Assembly (NCBI GenBank): GCA_934446065.1
Contig: CAKSDP010000019.1
Span: forward strand, 1 to 41,649
From: an uncultured Eubacteriales bacterium
GTDB lineage: Bacteria > Bacillota > Clostridia > Oscillospirales > CAG-272
Length of the DNA stretch: 41,649 nt
Direction: 5' to 3'
Position numbers and translations under genes: made by a program. The notes beneath the pieces were generated by a model. That model saw nothing but the letters and a program-made list of their open reading frames with translations, searched no databases and was not told the DNA's origin. This document shows positions 24,659 through 33,298 of the stretch, in pieces; the first letter of the stretch is position 1, and each line of letters begins with the position of its first letter.

Positions 24659-26989
24659 TCAGACCGCGTCCAGCGCAAGCTCGCCGTCACGGACACCGAG
24701 CGTTGCCGCCGTTATGTTTCCTCTTGCCGAAATCACGTCGGAGGCAAGCTTGTCCTCGACGTTTCTCTGTATAAATCTGCGCATATTGCGCGCGCCGTAC
24801 TTCGTTGAGAACGATCTCTCGCCGACGAGCGCGGCAGCTTCGGGCGTAAATGTGAATTTCACGCCGTGGCACGCGAGCTCCTCTGCAAGCTCTCCGAGCA
24901 GGAGCGACGCGATCTTTGTGAAATCGTCGCGATTGAGGTGACGGAACGTGATGATCTCGTCAACTCTGTTGATGAACTCGGGACGCAGGAACTCGGACAG
25001 CGCCTTCATCGTGCGCTCGTGATCGCTCGAGCGAGCCTGGGCATCGCCCGCGCCGGAGAATCCGGCGAATGCATTGCCGCCGAGCGCTCCGGCATTCGTC
25101 GTCATGACGATCACCGTGTTCTCGAAATTCACCTCGCGGCCGCGAGAATCGGTGATGCGCCCGTCATCAAGTATTTGCAGAAGAATATTCATGACGTCCG
25201 GGTGCGCCTTCTCGATCTCATCGAAGAGGACGACCGAATACGGATGGCGGCGGATCTTCTCGGTGAGCTGTCCGGCATCGTCGTAGCCGACGTATCCGGG
25301 AGGCGATCCGATAATGCGCGATGTGGAGAACTTGTCCATGTACTCGCTCATATCGAGGCGCACAAGGTTATCCGGTGTCTTGAACAGGTCGTCGGCGAGC
25401 ACCTTGACAAGCTCGGTCTTACCGACGCCGGTCGGACCGGCAAATATGAACGAGACGGGGCGCTTTCCGGTGGTCACTCCCGCACGGCGGCGGCGGATCG
25501 CACGCGACACTGCCGACACCGCTTCGCTCTGCCCGATGACACGGGAGGAGAGGCGTGCCTCGATGCCGTCAAGCCGCTCATACTCATTTTCGTTAACGGT
25601 GGACGCGGGGATCCCCGTCCAGATCTCGATCACGTCCGCAAGGTCGCTCTCTGTCATTACAACGCTCTCGCAGTCGTGCGAAAGACCGTCGATCTGCTCG
25701 GAGAGCATCATCGACTCCGCACGAAGCCCGGCGAGGCTTTCGTAGTATTCCTCAAACACCTTCGGATCGGAATCCGCTGCGGGCGCTTTTGACTCAAGCT
25801 CGTCGAGCGCGCGGTCAACGCCGGATTTCTTGTCGGTCGCCTCACGCTTTTCATTCACCGGAGCGCTCGACAGCGAGATGTGCGCTGCCGCCTCATCGAT
25901 GAGGTCGATCGCCTTATCGGGGAGGAAGCGGTCTGTAATATAGCGCTCGCTCAGCCTTACGGCAGACGCGAGAACCGACTCGGGAATAACGATCCCGTGG
26001 AACTCCTCATAATAATGCTTGATCCCGCGCAGGATCTCGACTGTGTCCTCGAGCGTCGGTTCGTTCACAATGACGGGCTGGAAACGGCGCTCGAGCGCGG
26101 TATCCTTTTCGATATATTTACGGTACTCGGTCAGCGTTGTCGCGCCGATCACCTGTATTTCGCCGCGTGAAAGCGCGGGCTTGAGGATGTTCGCGGCGTT
26201 CATGCTGCCCTCGGCATCTCCGGCGCCGACAATATTGTGAACCTCGTCGATGACGAGGATGATGTTTCCGGCTTTCTTGATCTCGTTCAGGAGCGACAGC
26301 ACGCGCGACTCAAACTGACCGCGGAACTGTGTTCCGGCAACGAGAGCCGTAAGATCGAGCAGATACACCTCGGAATTTTTGAGGATATATGGAACATTTC
26401 CGTCAACGATGCGCTGCGCGAGCGCCTCGGCGATCGCGGTTTTACCGACGCCCGGCTCGCCGATCAGGCACGGATTGTTCTTCTGCCTGCGGCAGAGGAT
26501 CTGTATTACGCGCGAAAGGTCGCGGTCGCGCCCGACGATGCGGTCAAGCTTACCGTCCGCCGCCTTTGCGGTGAGGTTTGTGCAGTACGCCTCGAGATTC
26601 TTGCGATCCTTCTTCGCTTTCGATGAAGCATCGCCCTTTGCGTTCTCGGATTTTTGTCCCTCATTCTTCACGCCGTCACGCATGAGCTTCTGAAAATTGA
26701 TGACCGGTGCTCTGCCGTCTGCGGAATCGTCGCCGCTCCGCTCCGGCTGAGCCATGATATCGGGCATATTCGACGCATCGAAATTCTCCATAAAGCTCGA
26801 GAGATCGGAATCCATGCGATCGAGATCCTCGTCGGTAAGCCCCATTTTATCTATGATATCGCTGACGGGCTTCAGTCCGAGCTCACGGGCGCACTTGATG
26901 CACAGGCCCTCCTGCTTAGACTCATTCCCTTCGATTTTAGTTACAAAGACCACAGCCGGTCTTTTCTGACACCTTGAACAAATTACCAT
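24659..26989 (-). CDS. clpE: Clp/Hsp100 AAA+ unfoldase with N-terminal zinc finger (ClpE-like)
   Basis: Two-ring AAA+ chaperone that unfolds proteins for ClpP. The N-terminus has a four-Cys zinc finger (C4, C7, C30, C33) as in ClpE, not the Clp_N repeat of ClpC. An acidic, charged linker (about 40-130) follows. AAA-1 has GEPGVGKT and 'LVIDEVH', the middle region is a coiled coil, and AAA-2 has GPTGVGKT and 'LFDEIEK'. A 'AFAGFSG' loop in AAA-2 is a plausible ClpP-docking site. The C-terminal domain has 'RPEFINRVDEIITF' and 'YGARNMRRFIQ'. 776 aa. Its ATG overlaps the pgsA stop by one base (TGATG). ClpC with a variant N-domain is the alternative name. Confidence 0.9.
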   Translation of the reverse strand: MVICSRCQKRPAVVFVTKIEGNESKQEGLCIKCARELGLKPVSDIIDKMGLTDEDLDRMDSDLSSFMENFDASNMPDIMAQPERSGDDSADGRAPVINFQKLMRDGVKNEGQKSENAKGDASSKAKKDRKNLEAYCTNLTAKAADGKLDRIVGRDRDLSRVIQILCRRQKNNPCLIGEPGVGKTAIAEALAQRIVDGNVPYILKNSEVYLLDLTALVAGTQFRGQFESRVLSLLNEIKKAGNIILVIDEVHNIVGAGDAEGSMNAANILKPALSRGEIQVIGATTLTEYRKYIEKDTALERRFQPVIVNEPTLEDTVEILRGIKHYYEEFHGIVIPESVLASAVRLSERYITDRFLPDKAIDLIDEAAAHISLSSAPVNEKREATDKKSGVDRALDELESKAPAADSDPKVFEEYYESLAGLRAESMMLSEQIDGLSHDCESVVMTESDLADVIEIWTGIPASTVNENEYERLDGIEARLSSRVIGQSEAVSAVSRAIRRRRAGVTTGKRPVSFIFAGPTGVGKTELVKVLADDLFKTPDNLVRLDMSEYMDKFSTSRIIGSPPGYVGYDDAGQLTEKIRRHPYSVVLFDEIEKAHPDVMNILLQILDDGRITDSRGREVNFENTVIVMTTNAGALGGNAFAGFSGAGDAQARSSDHERTMKALSEFLRPEFINRVDEIITFRHLNRDDFTKIASLLLGELAEELACHGVKFTFTPEAAALVGERSFSTKYGARNMRRFIQRNVEDKLASDVISARGNITAATLGVRDGELALDAV

Positions 26990-27576
26990 CAGTTACTACT
27001 ACCGTCCTCCGAAACATTTGATGTTTTGCGCGATATACCCATCTTTTTCCCGCGAAGATAGCTGAAAAAGTACAGGACAAGTGCGAGTATCGCCGCAAGC
27101 GCCGCGCATACGCACAGGAAATTCACGATTACAGGGTCGAGCCTGTCGCCCCAAAGAATTATTACGGCAACTACGGCGTAGAACAGCACCGTTGCCGCTT
27201 TTCCGAAAAATTTGCTTCCGTAGACCTCGTTGCGCTTCTTGAAAAGAAACAGCGCTCCGCCGGCCATGCAGCCCTCCTTCACCACGAAGAAGGCGAATAT
27301 CCACCACGGTGCGACGCCCTTCAGTGCAAGGCATAAAAGAACCGTACACTGCATGAGCTTATCCGCGATCGGGTCGAGGACCTTGCCGACGCGGCTCACC
27401 CAGCCGAAATGGCGCGCAAGCGCTCCGTCAACGACATCGGTGAGTCCCGACAACATGAATATTCCGACTGAGGCAAGTATTCCGTCGGGATATGTCGCGA
27501 GAAAGACCCACGCAAAGACAGCTACGAGTACGATTCTGAACGAGCTTAAAATATTGGGTATATACTTTGCTTTCAT
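26989..27576 (-). CDS. pgsA: CDP-alcohol phosphatidyltransferase, probable phosphatidylglycerophosphate synthase
   Basis: Integral membrane enzyme making phosphatidylglycerol phosphate from CDP-diacylglycerol and glycerol-3-phosphate. The CDP-OH_P_transf motif D-x2-DG-x2-AR-x8-G-x3-D-x3-D is complete at residues 46-71 (DVVDG through DPIAD). About five to six membrane helices. 195 aa, usual length. ATG with AAAGGA about 13 bases upstream, a long spacing. Cardiolipin synthase of the same family is possible but the length and motif favour PgsA. Confidence 0.88.
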   Translation of the reverse strand: MKAKYIPNILSSFRIVLVAVFAWVFLATYPDGILASVGIFMLSGLTDVVDGALARHFGWVSRVGKVLDPIADKLMQCTVLLCLALKGVAPWWIFAFFVVKEGCMAGGALFLFKKRNEVYGSKFFGKAATVLFYAVVAVIILWGDRLDPVIVNFLCVCAALAAILALVLYFFSYLRGKKMGISRKTSNVSEDGSSN

Positions 27577-27674
27577 TGCTTGAAGATAATCCTTTCACGG
27601 CGTATGCACTTATATTGCAGCCTCGTGTATATTCCGTATCAAGACACGACTTTAACCGCCGCATCCGAAAATTT

Positions 27675-27715
27675 GATTAAGGTATTACTTTGTTTTTCGA
27701 TTAAGATATTACTTT
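27675..27715. repeat. 24-base imperfect tandem duplication at the end of cvpA
   Basis: Two 17-base copies (27675-27691 and 27699-27715) differ at one base and are spaced by 24. On the minus strand each encodes 'NKVI(S/P)' then a stop codon, so the gene's last codons and stop have been copied once downstream. Confidence 0.85.
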
Positions 27716-28432
27716 ATTTACGGTATCTGAAATTATTCCGAAAATGTTGTTCTCCGAGAAGAATTTGACGATTATCGTACCATTGATAACGTCGGCTCCG
27801 AACAGCTTCGGCGAAACGGATCCGAGCGCACCCACAAGATTTGCGGCAACGGCACTGTATATAAAGATGACAACGACCGCAAGCACTATTCCGAGCGCAA
27901 GCCCGCCGACCTTGTTCACGGTGTTCAGCACCGGGAACTTGAATATCGCATCAATTATAACGATCACTATCTTCAGCACGATCAGTGCGACGATGAATAT
28001 TGCGATAAACGCGAGCGCCGACGATATCGCCGAAGCGATCGGCCCGGCAATGGTATCGGCAACGGACTGAACGGTGCCTGTTCCCTCCTCTGCGGACTTC
28101 AGCATTGCGCTCACCGTCTCCTCACTGACATTATACTGTCTGAGGATGCCCGACAGCGCGTCCGGCATCTTCGAGAACATATCGGCGATACCCGCCGCAT
28201 CTCCGTTTCCCGCAAGGGACGCGATTGTCCCGGCGATACCGCTCGAGATCCCCGAAAGGACAAATTTATCATAGAAGAATCCTGACAGATTCGGCGTGAA
28301 TACGACGGCAAGCAGCACAGCCGCGATCGACGCTGCGATCGACAGTATCGTTTTGACAAATCCGCGTCTTACGCTGCGCACGACAACAGCTATACATATT
28401 GCGATAAGAACTCCGTCGAGAACAAAACTCAT
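27701..28432 (-). CDS. CvpA-family membrane protein
   Basis: 243-residue polytopic protein with about five membrane segments: residues 2-18, 27-45, 140-170 (two close helices) and 190-212. The opening 'VLDGVLIAICIAVVVRSVRRGFVKT' matches the CvpA family. It has a long extracytoplasmic loop (about 50-130). Family members are linked to colicin V export and cell division; the role is not known. The ATG at 28432 has AGAAGGAG upstream, and the preceding gene ends one base before it. Confidence 0.82.
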   Translation of the reverse strand: MSFVLDGVLIAICIAVVVRSVRRGFVKTILSIAASIAAVLLAVVFTPNLSGFFYDKFVLSGISSGIAGTIASLAGNGDAAGIADMFSKMPDALSGILRQYNVSEETVSAMLKSAEEGTGTVQSVADTIAGPIASAISSALAFIAIFIVALIVLKIVIVIIDAIFKFPVLNTVNKVGGLALGIVLAVVVIFIYSAVAANLVGALGSVSPKLFGADVINGTIIVKFFSENNIFGIISDTVNKVIS

Positions 28433-28433
28433 T

Positions 28434-29708
28434 TCACTGCTCCTTCTGACTTGTGATATTTTCGTCTGTAACTTCGGCATCGGAATCATTTACGGTGAAT
28501 CCGAATGCCGTACTCTTTCCGCAGATCACCGCGGAAACTCCGTCCGCAAGTATCACACCGGAATCCTCCGGCACATCTATCCTGTAAACACTTCCGGCAT
28601 CAGCACCGGAATACGAAACGCGGTACGCGCTGCCGTTTCCGAGCGCATACAGCACTCCGCCGAACGCCGACACAGAGCTTATGCTGTCGTCTACCACACC
28701 ATTATACAATAATTCCCCTGCGGTGTCAAATACAAATAAACTGCTTTTTTCGCCGAGCGCATCATTATCTGCGGAAAGAGCGAGCGTGCTCTCGCCCGCC
28801 GACAGCGCCGAATATCCGAACGTTGGGGCGCTGACCGTCCGCACAAGGCTTCCTGATGCCGAGAAGAACAGTATCCTGTCGGTACACAGCACATAATACG
28901 AGCCGTCGCGCCATGTTCCGCACCTCACCGGGATCGTTCCGGAATCGCTGTACGTATACGCCGGAGCTTCGTCGCCGGATTTATAGAATTCCACCTCAAA
29001 CGAGGGGCTGCCGCCCGAAAGCTCGGTCGCACAGATCAGGACATCCGCCGCGCTCCGTCCAACGGATGCGCAGGTGACATACTTATTTTTATAATACTTT
29101 GCCGTATTGCGGAACGATGAGTTGTACGCATAGACAACGTACTTCGTCTCGTCCGAGCGGCAGACGAGAATGTGATCGCCGCGGTCGTTTATGTCAGCGT
29201 CCTCGACCGTTCCCGGAGCGTCTCCGCCGCTCACCTTTGTGATCGAATTGTACACGGCATACTTCGTATCGCCGAGGTCGTAGGCAATGAGATATTTGTC
29301 CGAGGATGCAAGGACGGGATTCTCAAATGCAGTTTCATACCGTCTTGCAAGCGTTCCGGAGGAGTTGTACATTGCAACGGTCCTGTTTCCCGCAACGGCA
29401 AGCTCCCCGCGGAAAAGGGCATACGTCATATTGTCCTGCTCGTCGTACTTCACAGGCTCGAACACATTGCTGTACTCCGTCTCGCCCGCGCTGAAATCGC
29501 GGAGAAGATACATCATATTTTCATATGTTATATCGTCCCTGTATTTTGCAAGCATAAAGACAAGATACACCGCAAGCAGGACAAGCAGTATATATTTTGC
29601 GCGCATATACCCTTCGCTTATGCGAAGGTAGTAGCCGTTCGGCCGCGTCTCCTGCGTGTTCTCACCGAGCGGTGCGGGAACCGATGCCCTCCTTGATCTG
29701 AGAGCCAT
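28434..29708 (-). CDS. DUF5711-family single-pass membrane protein
   Basis: A basic N-terminal segment (1-34) is followed by one membrane helix (about 38-55) and a large extracytoplasmic region of repeated beta blades ('LAVAGNRTVAMYNSSGTLARRY', 'KYLIAYDLGDTKYAVYN', 'DHILVCRSDETKYVVYAYNS'). The repeats suggest a beta-propeller. I recognise the DUF5711 type of Clostridia; no function is established. ATG with GGGGGTG. It is coupled to truA above (11-base gap) and cvpA below. Confidence 0.75.
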   Translation of the reverse strand: MALRSRRASVPAPLGENTQETRPNGYYLRISEGYMRAKYILLVLLAVYLVFMLAKYRDDITYENMMYLLRDFSAGETEYSNVFEPVKYDEQDNMTYALFRGELAVAGNRTVAMYNSSGTLARRYETAFENPVLASSDKYLIAYDLGDTKYAVYNSITKVSGGDAPGTVEDADINDRGDHILVCRSDETKYVVYAYNSSFRNTAKYYKNKYVTCASVGRSAADVLICATELSGGSPSFEVEFYKSGDEAPAYTYSDSGTIPVRCGTWRDGSYYVLCTDRILFFSASGSLVRTVSAPTFGYSALSAGESTLALSADNDALGEKSSLFVFDTAGELLYNGVVDDSISSVSAFGGVLYALGNGSAYRVSYSGADAGSVYRIDVPEDSGVILADGVSAVICGKSTAFGFTVNDSDAEVTDENITSQKEQ

Positions 29709-29719
29709 AGAAGCACCCC

Positions 29720-30511
29720 CTATTCACACAAAAAGTCTAACGGAAAAGGATAAAACACACGTTCGAGATACAGTCCCGACGGCGGAGCAGTTGCTCCGGC
29801 GAGCGTGCGGTCTCCGGTATCTATCGCCGCTCCGACTCTCTCGGGATCGATCGTCCCGAGTGCCGCGCCAGCAAGCGTTCCCGCCATTATCCGCACCATG
29901 TTGTAGAGAAATCCGTCGGCGGCGACTGTGAATGCGATGATCCCGTCCGGGCGGCGGAACACCTCCGCTTCGCTGACGCATCGGACCGCATCGGTTATCT
30001 TTGAGCCTGTCGCCATAAATCCCGAAAAATCATGCGACCCGCGAAATTGTGCCGCGCACTCGTTCATGCGTGCGATGCCGCCGCAGTCTATTCTGTGAGG
30101 GAGCTGCCACACGCGGTCACGCATGAACGGATCGGCATCGGGCATATCGCGCATAAGGTAGACGTACCGCTTTCCGACGGCGCTGTAACGCGGGTGGAAA
30201 TCATCCGGCACGGCGGCACATCCGATCACCGCGATCTCGGGGACGAGATATGGGCGGATGGCGCGGTGAAGCTTTTCGGGAGGTATACGGCACCAACCGT
30301 CCGAAATACCGCCTGCAGGCTCGACCGTGGCAACGAATCCCGTTGCATGGACGCCGCTGTCCGTGCGGCTGCATCCTGTAACGCTGCATTCAAAGCCGAA
30401 CAGAGAGGAGGCAGCACGCGTGAGATGCTGCTGCACGGTATTGCCGGACGGCTGCGCCTGAAATCCTTCAAACGGCGTACCGTCGTACTTCACAAGCAGC
30501 GCAAGCTTCAC
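29720..30511 (-). CDS. truA: tRNA pseudouridine synthase A (TruA)
   Basis: Forms pseudouridine at tRNA positions 38-40. Two copies of the TruA fold are visible. The catalytic Asp is in 'GCSRTDSGVHATG' (about residues 47-59), and the second half contains 'GSHDFSGFMATGS' and 'ADGFLYNMVRIMAGTL'. 263 aa. GTG start with a strong AAAAGGAGG eight bases upstream. It follows ecfT, an arrangement common in Firmicutes. Confidence 0.95.
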   Translation of the reverse strand: MKLALLVKYDGTPFEGFQAQPSGNTVQQHLTRAASSLFGFECSVTGCSRTDSGVHATGFVATVEPAGGISDGWCRIPPEKLHRAIRPYLVPEIAVIGCAAVPDDFHPRYSAVGKRYVYLMRDMPDADPFMRDRVWQLPHRIDCGGIARMNECAAQFRGSHDFSGFMATGSKITDAVRCVSEAEVFRRPDGIIAFTVAADGFLYNMVRIMAGTLAGAALGTIDPERVGAAIDTGDRTLAGATAPPSGLYLERVFYPFPLDFLCE

Positions 30512-30545
30512 GGAATCCCCTCCTTTTCGACGTATTCTCAGATCA

Positions 30546-31373
30546 TCAGAACCGGAGTCCGACTCCGGGAGAGACGATATTCAGCACAACTATACCTGCG
30601 CCGAGCGCGATGACCGCCGCAAGCAGCACGAAATCCTTAGGCTCGGCGTGCATCACGTTCATTCGCGTTCTTCCCTCTCCGCCGGTATAGCAGCGGCACT
30701 CCATTGCGTCCGCAAGCTCCTCGGCGCGTCTGAACGCCGACACGAGCAGCGGTATCAGTATCGGCACGAGAGCGCGTGCCCGACGCACAAGGCTTCCGCT
30801 TGTAAAGTCGGCGCCGCGCGCCTTCTGTGCGTTCATTATTTTCGTCGTTTCTTCGGTAAGTGTCGGGATAAATCTCAACGCTATCGTCATCATCATCGCA
30901 AAATCATGCACGGGGACGTGCAGCTTTTTGAGCGGTGAGAGCAGAAGCTCAAGTCCGTCAGTAAGCGCGAGCGGAGTCGTCGTATACGTGAGGAACACTC
31001 CCGTTCCGGCGATGAGGATAACTATTCTGAGCGCGATGAGCAACGCGTTCACAACGCCCTCGAGATATATATGGATAAACGCAAAATCCACAAGCAGCAC
31101 GTCGCCCTTGTACCAGAAAATATTTATCGCTGCGGTAAAAGCCATTACGACTATGAGCGGCCGCAGTCCGCGCAGATAGCGCGATACCGGTATTCCGGTA
31201 AGGATGATGAGCACGACCGTTGCGGCGGCGAGCAGCGCAAAGGAGAGGAGACTCTTCGCAAGGAACACTACGACGATGAAAGCGATGGACGTCGCAAGCT
31301 TCACGCGCGGATCCATGCGGTGCAGGAACGAGTCGCCCTCGACATACTGTGCGAAAACCGCACCCTTATTCAT
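30546..31373 (-). CDS. ecfT: Energy-coupling factor transporter transmembrane subunit EcfT
   Basis: Transmembrane coupling subunit of an ECF-type vitamin/metal importer. 275 aa with four to five N-terminal and one C-terminal membrane helices. The two coupling-helix motifs appear as 'TTKIMNAQKARGADF' and 'RRAEELADAMECRCY' (the A-R-G and E-R-Y-type grooves that touch EcfA). ATG at 31373 with GGAGG eight bases upstream, overlapping ecfA2 by eight bases. Confidence 0.92.
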   Translation of the reverse strand: MNKGAVFAQYVEGDSFLHRMDPRVKLATSIAFIVVVFLAKSLLSFALLAAATVVLIILTGIPVSRYLRGLRPLIVVMAFTAAINIFWYKGDVLLVDFAFIHIYLEGVVNALLIALRIVILIAGTGVFLTYTTTPLALTDGLELLLSPLKKLHVPVHDFAMMMTIALRFIPTLTEETTKIMNAQKARGADFTSGSLVRRARALVPILIPLLVSAFRRAEELADAMECRCYTGGEGRTRMNVMHAEPKDFVLLAAVIALGAGIVVLNIVSPGVGLRF

Positions 31374-32238
31374 CGGCAGCACCTCCCTTCAGCCTCTCCA
31401 GATACTCGGTAAGTCTGCCGAAAGCAAACTTCACTGTATAGACATCACGTCCGATATCAATGCCGACATCCGCGAGAGCGCCCGCGACGCGCGTGATCTC
31501 CGGCACGTCAAGTCCCACGGCAATAAGCTCCTCCGAACGGCTGAACACCTCAGGCGTTTCGCCCTCAAACATCAGCTCTCCGTGAGACAGCACAGCTACC
31601 CTGTCGCAGTAGACCGCCATATCCTCCATGCTGTGGCTGACGATTATGACTGTATTTCCGGCAGCTCTCTGATACGATTTTATCCTGCCGAGGATCTCGC
31701 TCCGTCCGGCGGGATCAAGCCCTGCGGCAGGCTCGTCGAGGACGAGCACCTCCGGCCGCATGGCGATAACTCCCGCGAGTGCCGCGCGCCTTTTCTGACC
31801 GCCCGACAGATCAAACGGGGATTTATCAAGAAGCGCCGCGTCAAGTCCGACAAACTCCACCGCATCGGTGACGGCGTGCGCAAGCTCATCGCCTTTCATA
31901 CCCATATTGGCGGGACCGAACGCTATATCGTCTCGAACCGTATCGGCAAAAAGCTGATATTCCGGGTACTGCATGACAAGTCCGACCTTGAAGCGGACGT
32001 CACGCATATTTACTCCGTCGCCCCATATATCGGAGCCGTCGAGCATGATCTTGCCGCTCTGCGGCTTCAGAAGCCCGTTGAACATCTGGACAAGGGTGGA
32101 TTTACCGGAACCGGTATGACCGATAACGCCGGATATCTGCCCCTCCCTGAATTCAAGATTTATATTATTCAGCGCAAACTTCTCGCTGCTGTCCCCGCAG
32201 TAGGAAAACGAGACTCCGCATACCTCAAGCTTTGCCGT
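31366..32238 (-). CDS. ecfA2: ECF transporter ATPase EcfA2, apparent ACG start
   Basis: ABC ATPase of the ECF module. The reading frame is open from the stop at 32256 and contains no ATG, GTG or TTG before the ATG at 32085. That ATG would remove Walker A. Upstream codons encode the family N-terminus (AKLEVCGVSFSY) and the Walker A GHTGSGKST (residues 40-48). The codon in the right place is ACG at 32238-32236, with GGAGGG six bases away. Signature 'LSGGQKRRA', Walker B 'VLVLDEPAAGLDP' and switch His 'IIVSHSMED' are all present. 290 aa. An ATA at 32244 is a less likely start, and a base error in the assembly is possible. Confidence 0.88.
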   Translation of the reverse strand, partial: TAKLEVCGVSFSYCGDSSEKFALNNINLEFREGQISGVIGHTGSGKSTLVQMFNGLLKPQSGKIMLDGSDIWGDGVNMRDVRFKVGLVMQYPEYQLFADTVRDDIAFGPANMGMKGDELAHAVTDAVEFVGLDAALLDKSPFDLSGGQKRRAALAGVIAMRPEVLVLDEPAAGLDPAGRSEILGRIKSYQRAAGNTVIIVSHSMEDMAVYCDRVAVLSHGELMFEGETPEVFSRSEELIAVGLDVPEITRVAGALADVGIDIGRDVYTVKFAFGRLTEYLERLKGGAADE

Positions 32239-32261
32239 AACTATCCCTCCCCATCACCGGA

Positions 32262-33149
32262 TCATTTTCCGGACACGATCTTTTCGCGCAGGCGAAGTAT
32301 CTCCTGCGCGCATGCCTCGGGCGCAAGTGCATCAAGCGAGACATCGTATCCCGCGCCCCTCAGCATATACAAAAGCTCCGTCGTCTGCGGGACGTCTAGT
32401 CCTGCGGCACGCAGCTCCTCCACTCTCGTAAACACGGATGCGGGCACATCGTCCATTATGATCCCGCCGTCACTCATGACAACGACTCTGTCGGCACGCG
32501 CCGCCTCGCTCATATAGTGGGTGATGAACACGACGGTAACTCCGTCTACGCGGTTGAGATGCTCGACAGCCGCCATGACCTCCCGTCTTCCCGACGGATC
32601 GAGCATTGCCGTACTCTCGTCGAATATTATAAGGCGTCGGTGCATTGCAAGCACGCCTGCGATGGCGACGCGCTGCTTTTGTCCACCAGACAGGCTGTAC
32701 ACGGTAGAGCGTGCGTAATTGCTCATGCCGACGGCGGCAAGTGATTCATCGACTCTGCGGCGTATCTCATCCGACGGCACGCCGAGATTCTCGCAGCCGA
32801 ACGCGACATCCTCCTCAACTATTGTTGCAACGAGCTGGTTATCCGGATTCTGGAACACCATGCCGATCTCGCGGCGGGCATCGTTTATACGCTCGTCGGG
32901 ATCGCCGTCCGCGTAGATGCTCTGACCGTCCACCACTATATCGCCGCTGTCCGGCGCAAGTATCATGCTCATAAGCTTCGCGAGCGTCGATTTGCCGGAG
33001 CCGTTATGTCCGAGCACCGCGACAAATTCTCCCTCGCCGACGGTAAGCGACAGATCGCTCATGACACGGACGGGATGTCCGCCGTCGTCCGCCGGATATG
33101 AAAAGCTGAGATTTTTTATCTCGAGCAGAGGTCTCTTTTCGTTTGGCAT
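32262..33149 (-). CDS. ecfA1: ECF transporter ATPase EcfA1
   Basis: First of two paired ABC ATPases. Walker A 'GHNGSGKST' (about residues 46-54), Q-loop 'MVFQNPDNQLVA' (typical of EcfA), signature 'LSGGQKQRVA', Walker B 'LIIFDESTAMLDP' and 'FITHYMSE' are intact. The last 60 residues form the EcfA C-terminal dimerisation region. The Walker B pair is Asp-Glu in both ATPases, so neither is obviously dead. The ATG at 33149 gives 'MPNEKRPLLEIKNLSFSY'; the frame is open to 33221 but without a site. No S-component gene is in the window, so this is probably a shared module. Confidence 0.93.
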   Translation of the reverse strand: MPNEKRPLLEIKNLSFSYPADDGGHPVRVMSDLSLTVGEGEFVAVLGHNGSGKSTLAKLMSMILAPDSGDIVVDGQSIYADGDPDERINDARREIGMVFQNPDNQLVATIVEEDVAFGCENLGVPSDEIRRRVDESLAAVGMSNYARSTVYSLSGGQKQRVAIAGVLAMHRRLIIFDESTAMLDPSGRREVMAAVEHLNRVDGVTVVFITHYMSEAARADRVVVMSDGGIIMDDVPASVFTRVEELRAAGLDVPQTTELLYMLRGAGYDVSLDALAPEACAQEILRLREKIVSGK

Positions 33150-33298
33150 TATCGCTGTTGTCCCCCGATCAAGTGTTAGCGTTACCGATGCATACGCGCG
33201 GTCGGTTTTACGCGAGTGCATTTTACATTCGCGCCTAATTATGCAGTTGCCTTGCTTTGCCGCATTCGGCGTTTGCCTTGCGTTTTATGCAGCTGCCG

